A stretch of 11,383 nt of DNA from DATJQA01 sp038057515 (GTDB taxonomy: Bacteria; Patescibacteriota; Minisyncoccia; UBA6257; 2-01-FULL-56-20): the NCBI GenBank assembly GCA_038057515.1, contig JBBUDB010000015.1:1-11383 (forward strand). The letters are read 5' to 3'. Of the stretch, positions 6,188 through 11,368 are shown piece by piece. A program made the position numbers and the translations under genes. Under the pieces are notes generated by a model. It worked only from the letters and a program-made list of their open reading frames with translations, was not told where the DNA came from and made no database searches. The first letter of the stretch is position 1. Each line of letters begins with the position of its first letter.

Positions 6188-6222
6188 GAGGGGTGTTCGA
6201 CAGAACGCCCCTCACTCATTTT
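6188..6222 (+). terminator. Rho-independent terminator of the 98-aa gene
   Basis: GAGGGGTGTTC (6188-6198) pairs along its full 11 bases with GAACGCCCCTC (6203-6213), with one G-T wobble and a GACA tetraloop. ACTCATTTTT follows. It separates the cassette from tsaD. Confidence 0.85.
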
Positions 6223-6293
6223 TGTGGAGCCAATAGTTACAGAACCGTGACATCGTTTTCCATCCTCCGTAGCTTCAGCGAAGGAAGGTAAGC

Positions 6294-6299
6294 TATAAT
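6294..6299 (+). promoter_or_regulatory. -10 box of tsaD, start-codon-proximal (leaderless)
   Basis: A perfect TATAAT at 6294-6299 lies only 6 nt before ATG 6306. Transcription starting 6-7 nt after the box would begin at the A of ATG, so tsaD appears fully leaderless. No -35 consensus is evident. Confidence 0.65.
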
Positions 6300-6305
6300 T
6301 TCCTC

Positions 6306-7397
6306 ATGCGCATCTTCGCCATCGAAACAAGCTGTGATGAAACCGGCCTCGCGCTCGTCGCGGCGACCGGCGGACTGGCGGCGCCAAAGTTCAAGGTGCT
6401 AAAAAGCGTCGTGAACTCGCAAATCGCCGCCCACCGTCCCTTTGGCGGCGTGGTGCCGAATATCGCCAAGCGCGAACATTTGAAAAATCTGCCTCTCGCT
6501 CTCGCTGAACTTGGCATGAGCGAGCGCGACTTTACGAATGTTGACCTTATCGCCGTGACTTCCGGGCCGGGACTTGAACCGGCGCTCTGGGCAGGCATCA
6601 CCTTCGCGCGTGAGCTCGCGAAGAAATACAAGAAACCCATTACCGGCGTGAACCATCTCGAAGGACACTTGTACAGTTTTCTTCTGGCGAAGGAAACTGG
6701 AAGCTCCAATTACCAAATTCCAAATACCAAAAGTTTATTTCCAGCTATCGGACTAATTGTTTCTGGCGGGCACACGACCCTCCTTCGCCTCAAAGACATG
6801 AGAACGCGCAAGAAACTCGGCGAAACGCGCGACGACGCCGTGGGCGAGGCCTTCGACAAAGTGGCCCGCATCTTGGGCCTCCCCTACCCCGGCGGCCCCG
6901 AAGTCGAGCGCGTGGCCGCCAAGGGCAACCCGAAGGCAATCGCTTTTCCCCGACCGATGATAAAAGACAAAAGCTACGACTTCAGCTACTCCGGCTTGAA
7001 GACGGCGGTCCTCTATTACGTTAAGGGTCTGGGGTATAGCCACTCGGGCCTGGAAAGTACCGGCGGGCGAAAAAACCTAAACCTTATACCCAAAACCCTA
7101 TTGGCCGATATCGCCGCTTCCTTTCAGGCGGCGGCGCTCGAACCGCTGGTCGCGAAAACGATGCGCGCGGTCGAGGAGTTCAGCGCGCGGTCGGTTTTTC
7201 TTTCTGGCGGCGTGGCGGCCAACAAGCCGCTTCGCAAACTACTCGAGACGGCGGCAAAAAAGCGCGGCGCGAAGCTCTATGTGGCGGACTTCAAGCACAA
7301 TACCGATAACGCCGTGATGATCGCCGTCGGCGGGTATATAAACTTTTTGCGCGGGAAGCGCCTGCCGCTCGTGGCGAAAGGCAACATGAATGTCTAA
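6306..7397 (+). CDS. tsaD: tRNA N6-threonylcarbamoyladenosine transferase TsaD
   Basis: TsaD transfers the threonylcarbamoyl group from TC-AMP to A37 of tRNAs reading ANN codons, working with TsaB and TsaE in the cytoplasm. The ASKHA fold signatures are present: IETSCDETGLAL at 6-17, PFGGVVPNIAKREH (45-58), the metal-binding NHLEGH with His117 and His121, VSGGHT (152-157), GEAFDKVARILGLPYPGGPEVE, the SYSGLKTAV motif, FLSGGVAANKPLR, and HNTDNAVMIA with the third metal ligand Asp334. The length of 363 is near normal (about 340) but includes two unusual loop insertions: a low-complexity SSNYQIPNTKSLFP at about 133-146, and about 24 residues (GLGYSHSGLESTGGRKNLNL) before KTLLADIAASFQ. Neither touches the active-site motifs. 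The start at ATG 6306 follows directly on a TATAAT box. valS lies downstream on the same strand beyond an opposing gene. Confidence 0.97.
   Translation: MRIFAIETSCDETGLALVAATGGLAAPKFKVLKSVVNSQIAAHRPFGGVVPNIAKREHLKNLPLALAELGMSERDFTNVDLIAVTSGPGLEPALWAGITFARELAKKYKKPITGVNHLEGHLYSFLLAKETGSSNYQIPNTKSLFPAIGLIVSGGHTTLLRLKDMRTRKKLGETRDDAVGEAFDKVARILGLPYPGGPEVERVAAKGNPKAIAFPRPMIKDKSYDFSYSGLKTAVLYYVKGLGYSHSGLESTGGRKNLNLIPKTLLADIAASFQAAALEPLVAKTMRAVEEFSARSVFLSGGVAANKPLRKLLETAAKKRGAKLYVADFKHNTDNAVMIAVGGYINFLRGKRLPLVAKGNMNV
7024..7099. repeat. Imperfect inverted repeat inside tsaD
   Basis: AGGGTCTGGGGTATAG (7024-7039) and the reverse complement of 7084-7099 agree at about 13 of 16 positions. The pair brackets the second TsaD loop insertion, so the extra codons seem to come from a repeat element read in frame. 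Confidence 0.45.
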
Positions 7398-7452
7398 GCG
7401 AGAAAACAGGACGGCAGAGAGACAGAACAATCAGCAGAAATAAAACAACTAC

Positions 7453-7491
7453 AAAAAAGAACGAGCCCCTCGACGCGTGAGCGCCGAGGGG
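7453..7491 (-). terminator. Rho-independent terminator of the 211-aa gene
   Basis: On the minus strand CCCCTCG (7491-7485) pairs with CGAGGGG (7472-7466), with an inner GCG/CGC stem and a 4-nt loop. TTTTTT follows at 7458-7453. The hairpin lies between the convergent tsaD and 211-aa genes, but only the minus side has a T-tract. The 7398-7530 interval contains nothing else that I can see. Confidence 0.85.
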
Positions 7492-7530
7492 TGTTGATGA
7501 GGGTCCAAAAATCCTGAGGATCGAAGCGCT

Positions 7531-8166
7531 TCAGCTCTGAGGCTGCTTGCGCGGGCGGACACCGGCGAGGACGCAGAAGCCGCGGAACCTGCGGTCGGGA
7601 TCGTCCAGGTAGAGCCCGCGGTCCTCCGCGCGGCGGTCCAGGTACACGATGCGACGGTCGCGGTCCGGGTCCAGCCACGCTTCGTGCAGGAAGATCACAA
7701 ACGGCTTCTTCTCGGAAGTCGTCGTTTTCCCGTGCTGCTCGGCGAAGCGGATGCCGTGCTCGTAGGTCGGGCGTTCCAAACCCTTGTCTTTCAGGATCTT
7801 GAGACCTTCTTCCTCGGTGAACGAGCATCCCGGGTCGACGATTTCGATCTCGTCTTCCCACGGGGTCGCGCTCGGCGTGAGCGGGAAGTTGGCCCGAGTG
7901 ATCCACTCGTTGAACGCGAAGCCCAGGGCCGCGGTGATCTGGTCGGTGTTGTTCGAACCGCCCATCTTCACGCGAAACAGGGTCGGGTCGAGGCCGAGGA
8001 TCCGCTGGAACTCGTCACGGTTGACCTTAGTCGGGTCGAGCTCCGCGGCGCAGCGGCGCAGGTCAATCAGGAGGCCCGAAGCGAACAACGCTTGCAGTCG
8101 GCCGGAGCCGAGAGTTTCAAACACCTCGATGAGATGCTTGGCTTGCGGAAAGGTAGCGTTCGTCAT
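7531..8166 (-). CDS. Unrecognised 211-aa protein, stand-alone gene between tsaD and valS
   Basis: I do not recognise this protein. The start ATG 8166 is preceded by AGAAGGAG 7 nt upstream, a strong Shine-Dalgarno. The product is soluble. The N-terminal part (about 1-65) looks helical (HLIEVFETLGSGRLQALFAS, then LRRCAAEL). The middle has FRVKMGGSNNTDQITAALGF. The C-terminal part has a hydrophobic beta strand PFVIFLHEAWLD (about 152-163) followed by RRIVYLDRRAEDRGLYLDDP and a basic tail. There is no signal peptide and no catalytic motif I can name. The gene is monocistronic, with a -35/-10 promoter at 8345-8317, a 5' UTR of roughly 140 nt containing a long hairpin, and a terminator at 7491-7453. 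It runs opposite to tsaD and valS, and its GC-rich codons resemble the 99- and 98-aa genes, which suggests acquisition. Confidence 0.8.
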   Translation of the reverse strand: MTNATFPQAKHLIEVFETLGSGRLQALFASGLLIDLRRCAAELDPTKVNRDEFQRILGLDPTLFRVKMGGSNNTDQITAALGFAFNEWITRANFPLTPSATPWEDEIEIVDPGCSFTEEEGLKILKDKGLERPTYEHGIRFAEQHGKTTTSEKKPFVIFLHEAWLDPDRDRRIVYLDRRAEDRGLYLDDPDRRFRGFCVLAGVRPRKQPQS

Positions 8167-8232
8167 GATGCAACTCCTTCTGCTAGCCCGCTTTGGATTT
8201 TCCGCAGGGTAAGTCCCTTGGATTTTTGGATA

Positions 8233-8290
8233 GGCGGGTTATAGCTTTCAGGCCGTGAATTACCTCATGGACTGGAAGCTATAACCCGCC
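8233..8290 (-). promoter_or_regulatory. 58-nt palindrome in the 5' UTR of the 211-aa gene
   Basis: GGCGGGTTATAGCTTTCAG (8233-8251) pairs with 8272-8290 at 18 of 19 positions, and the exception is a pairable T-G on one strand. After a one-base mismatch, CCGTGA (8253-8258) pairs with TCATGG (8265-8270), leaving a 6-nt loop ATTACC. The whole forms one rod of about 25 pairs. No T-tract follows on either strand, so it is not a terminator. It lies between the promoter and the start codon of the 211-aa gene. It could be an RNA regulator, a stabilising 5' stem or a small mobile palindrome. Confidence 0.7.
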
Positions 8291-8316
8291 AATGTAATTT
8301 AAAAATTCTACGCTTC

Positions 8317-8345
8317 ATTCTATCATACTTTATACTATTAGTCAA
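8317..8345 (-). promoter_or_regulatory. Promoter of the 211-aa gene
   Basis: On the minus strand TTGACT (8345-8340), a 17-bp spacer and TAGAAT (8322-8317) give a near-consensus sigma70-type promoter. Transcription would start near 8310, leaving a long leader that includes the 58-nt palindrome. Confidence 0.7.
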
Positions 8346-8381
8346 TTACATGAAACACTCGTAAACCCTAGGAAAACCGGC

Positions 8382-8392
8382 TAAAATAGGAG
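8382..8392 (+). promoter_or_regulatory. -10 box and ancestral ribosome binding site of valS
   Basis: TAAAAT (8382-8387) is a good -10 box. AGGAG (8388-8392) overlaps its end and lies 4 nt before ATG 8397. If transcription starts near 8394, the AGGAG is not in the transcript; if an earlier promoter is used, it serves ATG 8397. No clear -35 is seen (TCGTAA at 8359-8364 with a 17-bp spacer is a poor match). Confidence 0.45.
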
Positions 8393-8396
8393 CACT

Positions 8397-8495
8397 ATGC
8401 CCAGCACCACAACTCCGAAATATCAGAAAACAAAGCCGTGTCTCGTTTCGCTTCTTAAACGACATGCCGAGACAATGGAAACACGAAGAGCATGA
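8397..8495 (+). CDS. Possible 32-codon upstream ORF overlapping a valS start by ATGA
   Basis: ATG 8397 opens a 32-residue frame (MPSTTTPKYQ at the start) ending in TGA 8493-8495. That stop overlaps ATG 8492, which is in frame with valS, in the classic ATGA coupling arrangement. AGGAG precedes ATG 8397. The peptide resembles no protein I know, has no run of Val codons, and lies mostly in the 8400-8533 palindromic element, so it may only serve to bring ribosomes to the valS start, or may be accidental. Confidence 0.3.
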   Translation: MPSTTTPKYQKTKPCLVSLLKRHAETMETRRA

Positions 8496-8533
8496 AAAAC
8501 CCCGAACCGACTAATCGGAGTTGTGGTGCTGGG
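8400..8533 (+). mobile_element. 134-bp element with perfect 19-bp inverted ends at the valS start
   Basis: CCCAGCACCACAACTCCGA (8400-8418) is the exact reverse complement of TCGGAGTTGTGGTGCTGGG (8515-8533). The outer flanks are both ATG (8397-8399 and 8534-8536), as expected for a 3-bp target duplication. Removing the element plus one ATG would leave AGGAG, a 4-nt gap and ATG reading MPEKMQSRYD, a normal valS start. The interior holds mutually exclusive hairpins: TCGTTT/AAACGA (8443-8448, 8457-8462), GTCTCG/CGAGAC (8440-8445, 8468-8473) and CATGC/GCATG (8463-8467, 8490-8494), the last covering ATG 8492. It could equally be a cis-regulatory leader RNA. No transposase is nearby, so a MITE-like origin is inference. 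Confidence 0.55.
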
Positions 8534-11188
8534 ATGCCCGAGAAGATGCAGTCCCGATACGACCATACGACCGCCGAGCCGGAAACCTACAAGCAGTGGG
8601 AGGAGTCCGGTGCCTTCAACCCCGATAAGCTCCCCGATGCCAAGGGCCGGGAGCCGTATACCATCATCATGCCCCCGCCGAACGCGAACGGGCATCTGCA
8701 CGCCGGACACGCGATGTTCGTGACCATCGAGGATATTATGACGCGCTACGCCCGCATGAACGGGAAATCAGCCCTCTGGCTCCCCGGCGCCGACCATGCC
8801 GGTTTCGAAACGCAGGTGGTCTACGAAAAGAAACTTGAGCGTGAAGGCCGCACCAGGTTCGAGATGAGCCGCGAGGAACTATATAAAGAGATTATGGCCT
8901 TCACGTTGGAAAATAAAAGCCACATGGAAGGCGAACTCCGCTCTCTCGGCGCCTCCTGCGATTGGTCGCGCGAAAAGTTCACCCTCGATCCGGCGGTCAT
9001 CGAAACCGTTTATGACACCTTCAAGAAGCTATATGCCGACGGCCTTGTCTATCGCGGCAAGCGTATCGTCTCCTGGTGCCCGAAACACCAAACTTCTTTT
9101 TCCGACCTCGAGATTGCCGATGTCGAGCGCGTCGATCCTTTTTATTATTTGCAGTACGGACCGTTCGTTATCGGCACCTCGCGTCCCGAAACGAAATTCG
9201 GCGACAAGTACGTCGTTATGCACCCCGACGATCCGCGCTATGCGAACTATGCGGACGGCCAGAAGATCGAGCTCGAGTGGATAAACGGCCCCATCACGGC
9301 AACGGTCGTGAAGGACGAGGCCATCGACATGGAATTCGGCACGGGCGCGATGACCATCACCCCCTGGCACGACGCGGTGGATTTCGGCATCGCCGAGCGG
9401 CACGAACTCGACCGCGAGCAGATCATCGACGAGCGAGGACGGCTCCTCCCCATCGCGGGCGAATTTGCGGGCATGAAGATCGCCGAGGCCCGAGAAAAAA
9501 TAATCGCCAAGCTCAAGGGAAAAGGCCTGCTCGTGAAGGTGGACGAAAAATACAATCACGTCGTCCGCACCTGCTACAAGTGCGGCACCGTGATCGAGCC
9601 GCAGATAAAGGACCAGTGGTTCGTGAAAACAAAGCCCTTGGCCGAGCGCGCCCTCCAGGCCATCGAGAAAAAGGAGGTGAGTTTCATTCCGGAGCGCTAC
9701 GAAACCATCTGCCGGCAGTGGCTCGAAAACATCATCGACTGGAACATCTCGCGCCAGATCGCTTGGGGCATCCGCATTCCGGCTTGGTTCTGCGTGCGTT
9801 GCGGAGAAGCCAGGGTGGAGCCGGAAATAAAAGCCAAGTGGTTCATCGTTCGGCACGGCGAGACGGATTCCAACAAAAGTAAGCGACTGGTCGGCCAAGG
9901 CGACGTGCCCCTGAACGACGAGGGTCGCGCCCAGGCCCGCGCCGCAGGTAAAAAACTGAAAAGCGAAAAGATTGATCTCATCGTAAGCTCGGACCTCGGC
10001 CGTTGCCGCGAGACCGCCGCCATCATCGCGGAAGAGATCGGCGCGGAAGTAGCGTATGATCCGGCGTTCCGGGAGCGAAATCACGGCAACCTCGAGGGCC
10101 AACTTCGGGAAGATCTCGAGGCAAAACATGGCAATCTATATCGGTACGACGAACGAGTGACCGACGACGAAACGCACAAGGAGGTCGAGGATCGCGTGTG
10201 GGTGGCATTTCAGAAACATCGCTCCGCGCACGGCGGGAAGAACGTGATTCTCGTGAGCCACGGTGGCGTCATTCGAATGCTCGTGAAACAGATACGCAAC
10301 CTAACGCCAGAAGATGCCCTGACTCGCCCGAGCGTTAAAAACGCCGAGGTGCTCTCGGTCGACGTCGGCCCAACGTGCCCGACGTGCGAAGGCGACCTCT
10401 ACGAACAAGACACCGACACCTTCGACACCTGGTTCTCCTCCGGCCAGTGGCCCTTCATCACGCTCGGTTATCCGGACGGCAAAGATTTCAAAAAGCGCTA
10501 CCCCACCGATGTCATGGAGACAGCCGGCGAGATAATCTTTTTCTGGGTAACGCGCATGATCATGCTCGGCCTCTACGTAACCGGCGAGGTCCCCTTCCGG
10601 AACGTCTACCTCCACGGCCTCGTCTTGGACGCCAAGGGCCAGAAAATGTCTAAATCCAAGGGCAACGTCATTAGTCCCTTGGAAATAACGACTAAATACG
10701 GCACTGACGCTCTCCGGATGGCGCTGGTCGTCGGCAATACCCCCGGCACCTCGCTCGCCCTCGCCGAGGACCGCGTGCGCGGCTATCGCAACTTTACGAC
10801 GAAGATCTGGAACGCGGCCCGCTTCGTATACATGAACCGCCAGGGCGGAAGTATGTCGGGAACGCCGAGCGCCGATGACGAAAAGAATCTCGATGAGCTA
10901 CGCACCGTTAAGGCGGAAATCACCGGTCACATCGAACGCTCCGAGTTTCACCTGGCCGCCGAGAAGGCCTATCACTACTTTTGGCACACCTTCGCCGACA
11001 AGCTCATTGAAGCGGCTAAGCCGCGCCTTCAGGGCGATAAGACAGAAGAAAAAGCGGCCGCCCAAGCGACCCTCGAAAAATTGCTTCTTGAATCGATGAA
11101 GATGCTCCACCCCTTCATGCCCTTCGTGACCGAAGCCGTTTGGCAAAAATTCCGCCCGGGCACGATGCTCATGATTGAGCCGTGGTAA
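8534..11188 (+). CDS. valS: Valyl-tRNA synthetase with inserted histidine-phosphatase domain
   Basis: This is a class I synthetase that charges tRNA-Val. Numbering from ATG 8534 (884 aa): HAGH (HIGH-type) at 56-59 after TIIMPPPNANG; the CP1 editing domain with TSRPETKFGD and GTGAMTITPWHDAVDF; a first CYKCG knuckle with IEPQIKDQWFV; QIAWGIRIPAWFC; then DTDTFDTWFSSGQWPF and KMSKS at 704-708, followed by the helical anticodon-binding domain. Between zinc knuckles Cys420/Cys423 and Cys615/Cys618 lies a complete branch 1 histidine phosphatase (about 435-612), with RHG Arg440/His441, SSDLGRCRETA Arg490, RERNHGNLEG Glu514 and VSHGG His576. All its catalytic residues are intact. The protein ends at LMIEPW, so the C-terminal coiled-coil arm of most bacterial ValRS is missing. 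ATG 8534 matches the family start; ATG 8492 adds 14 residues and is possible through ATGA coupling. Confidence 0.95.
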   Translation: MPEKMQSRYDHTTAEPETYKQWEESGAFNPDKLPDAKGREPYTIIMPPPNANGHLHAGHAMFVTIEDIMTRYARMNGKSALWLPGADHAGFETQVVYEKKLEREGRTRFEMSREELYKEIMAFTLENKSHMEGELRSLGASCDWSREKFTLDPAVIETVYDTFKKLYADGLVYRGKRIVSWCPKHQTSFSDLEIADVERVDPFYYLQYGPFVIGTSRPETKFGDKYVVMHPDDPRYANYADGQKIELEWINGPITATVVKDEAIDMEFGTGAMTITPWHDAVDFGIAERHELDREQIIDERGRLLPIAGEFAGMKIAEAREKIIAKLKGKGLLVKVDEKYNHVVRTCYKCGTVIEPQIKDQWFVKTKPLAERALQAIEKKEVSFIPERYETICRQWLENIIDWNISRQIAWGIRIPAWFCVRCGEARVEPEIKAKWFIVRHGETDSNKSKRLVGQGDVPLNDEGRAQARAAGKKLKSEKIDLIVSSDLGRCRETAAIIAEEIGAEVAYDPAFRERNHGNLEGQLREDLEAKHGNLYRYDERVTDDETHKEVEDRVWVAFQKHRSAHGGKNVILVSHGGVIRMLVKQIRNLTPEDALTRPSVKNAEVLSVDVGPTCPTCEGDLYEQDTDTFDTWFSSGQWPFITLGYPDGKDFKKRYPTDVMETAGEIIFFWVTRMIMLGLYVTGEVPFRNVYLHGLVLDAKGQKMSKSKGNVISPLEITTKYGTDALRMALVVGNTPGTSLALAEDRVRGYRNFTTKIWNAARFVYMNRQGGSMSGTPSADDEKNLDELRTVKAEITGHIERSEFHLAAEKAYHYFWHTFADKLIEAAKPRLQGDKTEEKAAAQATLEKLLLESMKMLHPFMPFVTEAVWQKFRPGTMLMIEPW
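9836..10369 (+). other. Histidine-phosphatase domain inserted in the valS zinc ribbon
   Basis: These bases encode KWFIVRHGETD to VLSVDVG, about 178 residues, a full phosphoglycerate-mutase-like domain in frame. The reading frame and codon style continue smoothly on both sides, and the flanking CxxC pairs are preserved, so this is a settled domain fusion and not a recent disruption or a frameshift. Confidence 0.93.
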
Positions 11189-11201
11189 TTTCTTTCCTAG
11201 A

Positions 11202-11340
11202 TTCGAACGGTGTCTTTCCCGAAAAGCTCTCGGAGGCAATTGCCGCCTTGACCACAAAGAAACGCAATTGCCGAGAGGCAGCGACCGGATTTTGCTCGAA
11301 GAAATCCGGATCGCGGTTTTCGGGAAAGACGCTGTTCGGA
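11202..11340 (+). ncRNA. Structured RNA candidate, three-way junction, 3' of valS
   Basis: P1: 11202-11225 pairs along all 24 positions with 11317-11340, 21 Watson-Crick and 3 G-U pairs. P2: CTCTCGG (11227-11233), a 3-nt AGG bulge and CAATTG (11237-11242) pair with 11265-11277, 13 pairs, 22-nt loop. P3: GCGA and CCGGATTT (11281-11292) pair with AAATCCGG (11302-11309) and TCGC (11311-11314) around one bulged A, 12 pairs, loop TGCTCGAAG. The junction strands are G, GCA and GG. No T-tract follows. I recognise no known family (no T-box, SRP, RNase P, tmRNA or purine-riboswitch signature). It starts 13 nt after the valS stop, so it may be a valS 3' UTR structure or a leader element for the next gene. 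Confidence 0.7.
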
Positions 11341-11346
11341 GCGTCG

Positions 11347-11355
11347 TGTTAGAAT
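11347..11355 (+). promoter_or_regulatory. Extended -10 promoter after the structured RNA
   Basis: TGTTAGAAT (TGn plus TAGAAT at 11350-11355) is a good extended -10, with a start expected near 11362. It lies just after the P1 right arm, so a transcript from here would not contain the structured RNA. Confidence 0.5.
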
Positions 11356-11368
11356 AAGAAGACGCACG

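Noticed and set aside
5634..6215. N-terminal extension of the 687-aa surface protein up to 6215
   Set aside because: It would overlap the 98-aa gene, its promoter and its terminator, lacks coding character, and would bury the clear signal peptide at MKRFILWC.
8394..8533. T-box riboswitch upstream of valS
   Set aside because: The conserved T-box sequence and antiterminator are not present, nor is there a terminator with T-tract before the gene.
9029..10129. 366-codon open frame on the minus strand within valS
   Set aside because: It is antisense to conserved synthetase and phosphatase sequence and resembles no protein.
9836..10369. Intein or frameshifted second gene in valS
   Set aside because: No intein splice or endonuclease motifs are seen, and the inserted segment is a clean in-frame histidine phosphatase with both flanks intact.
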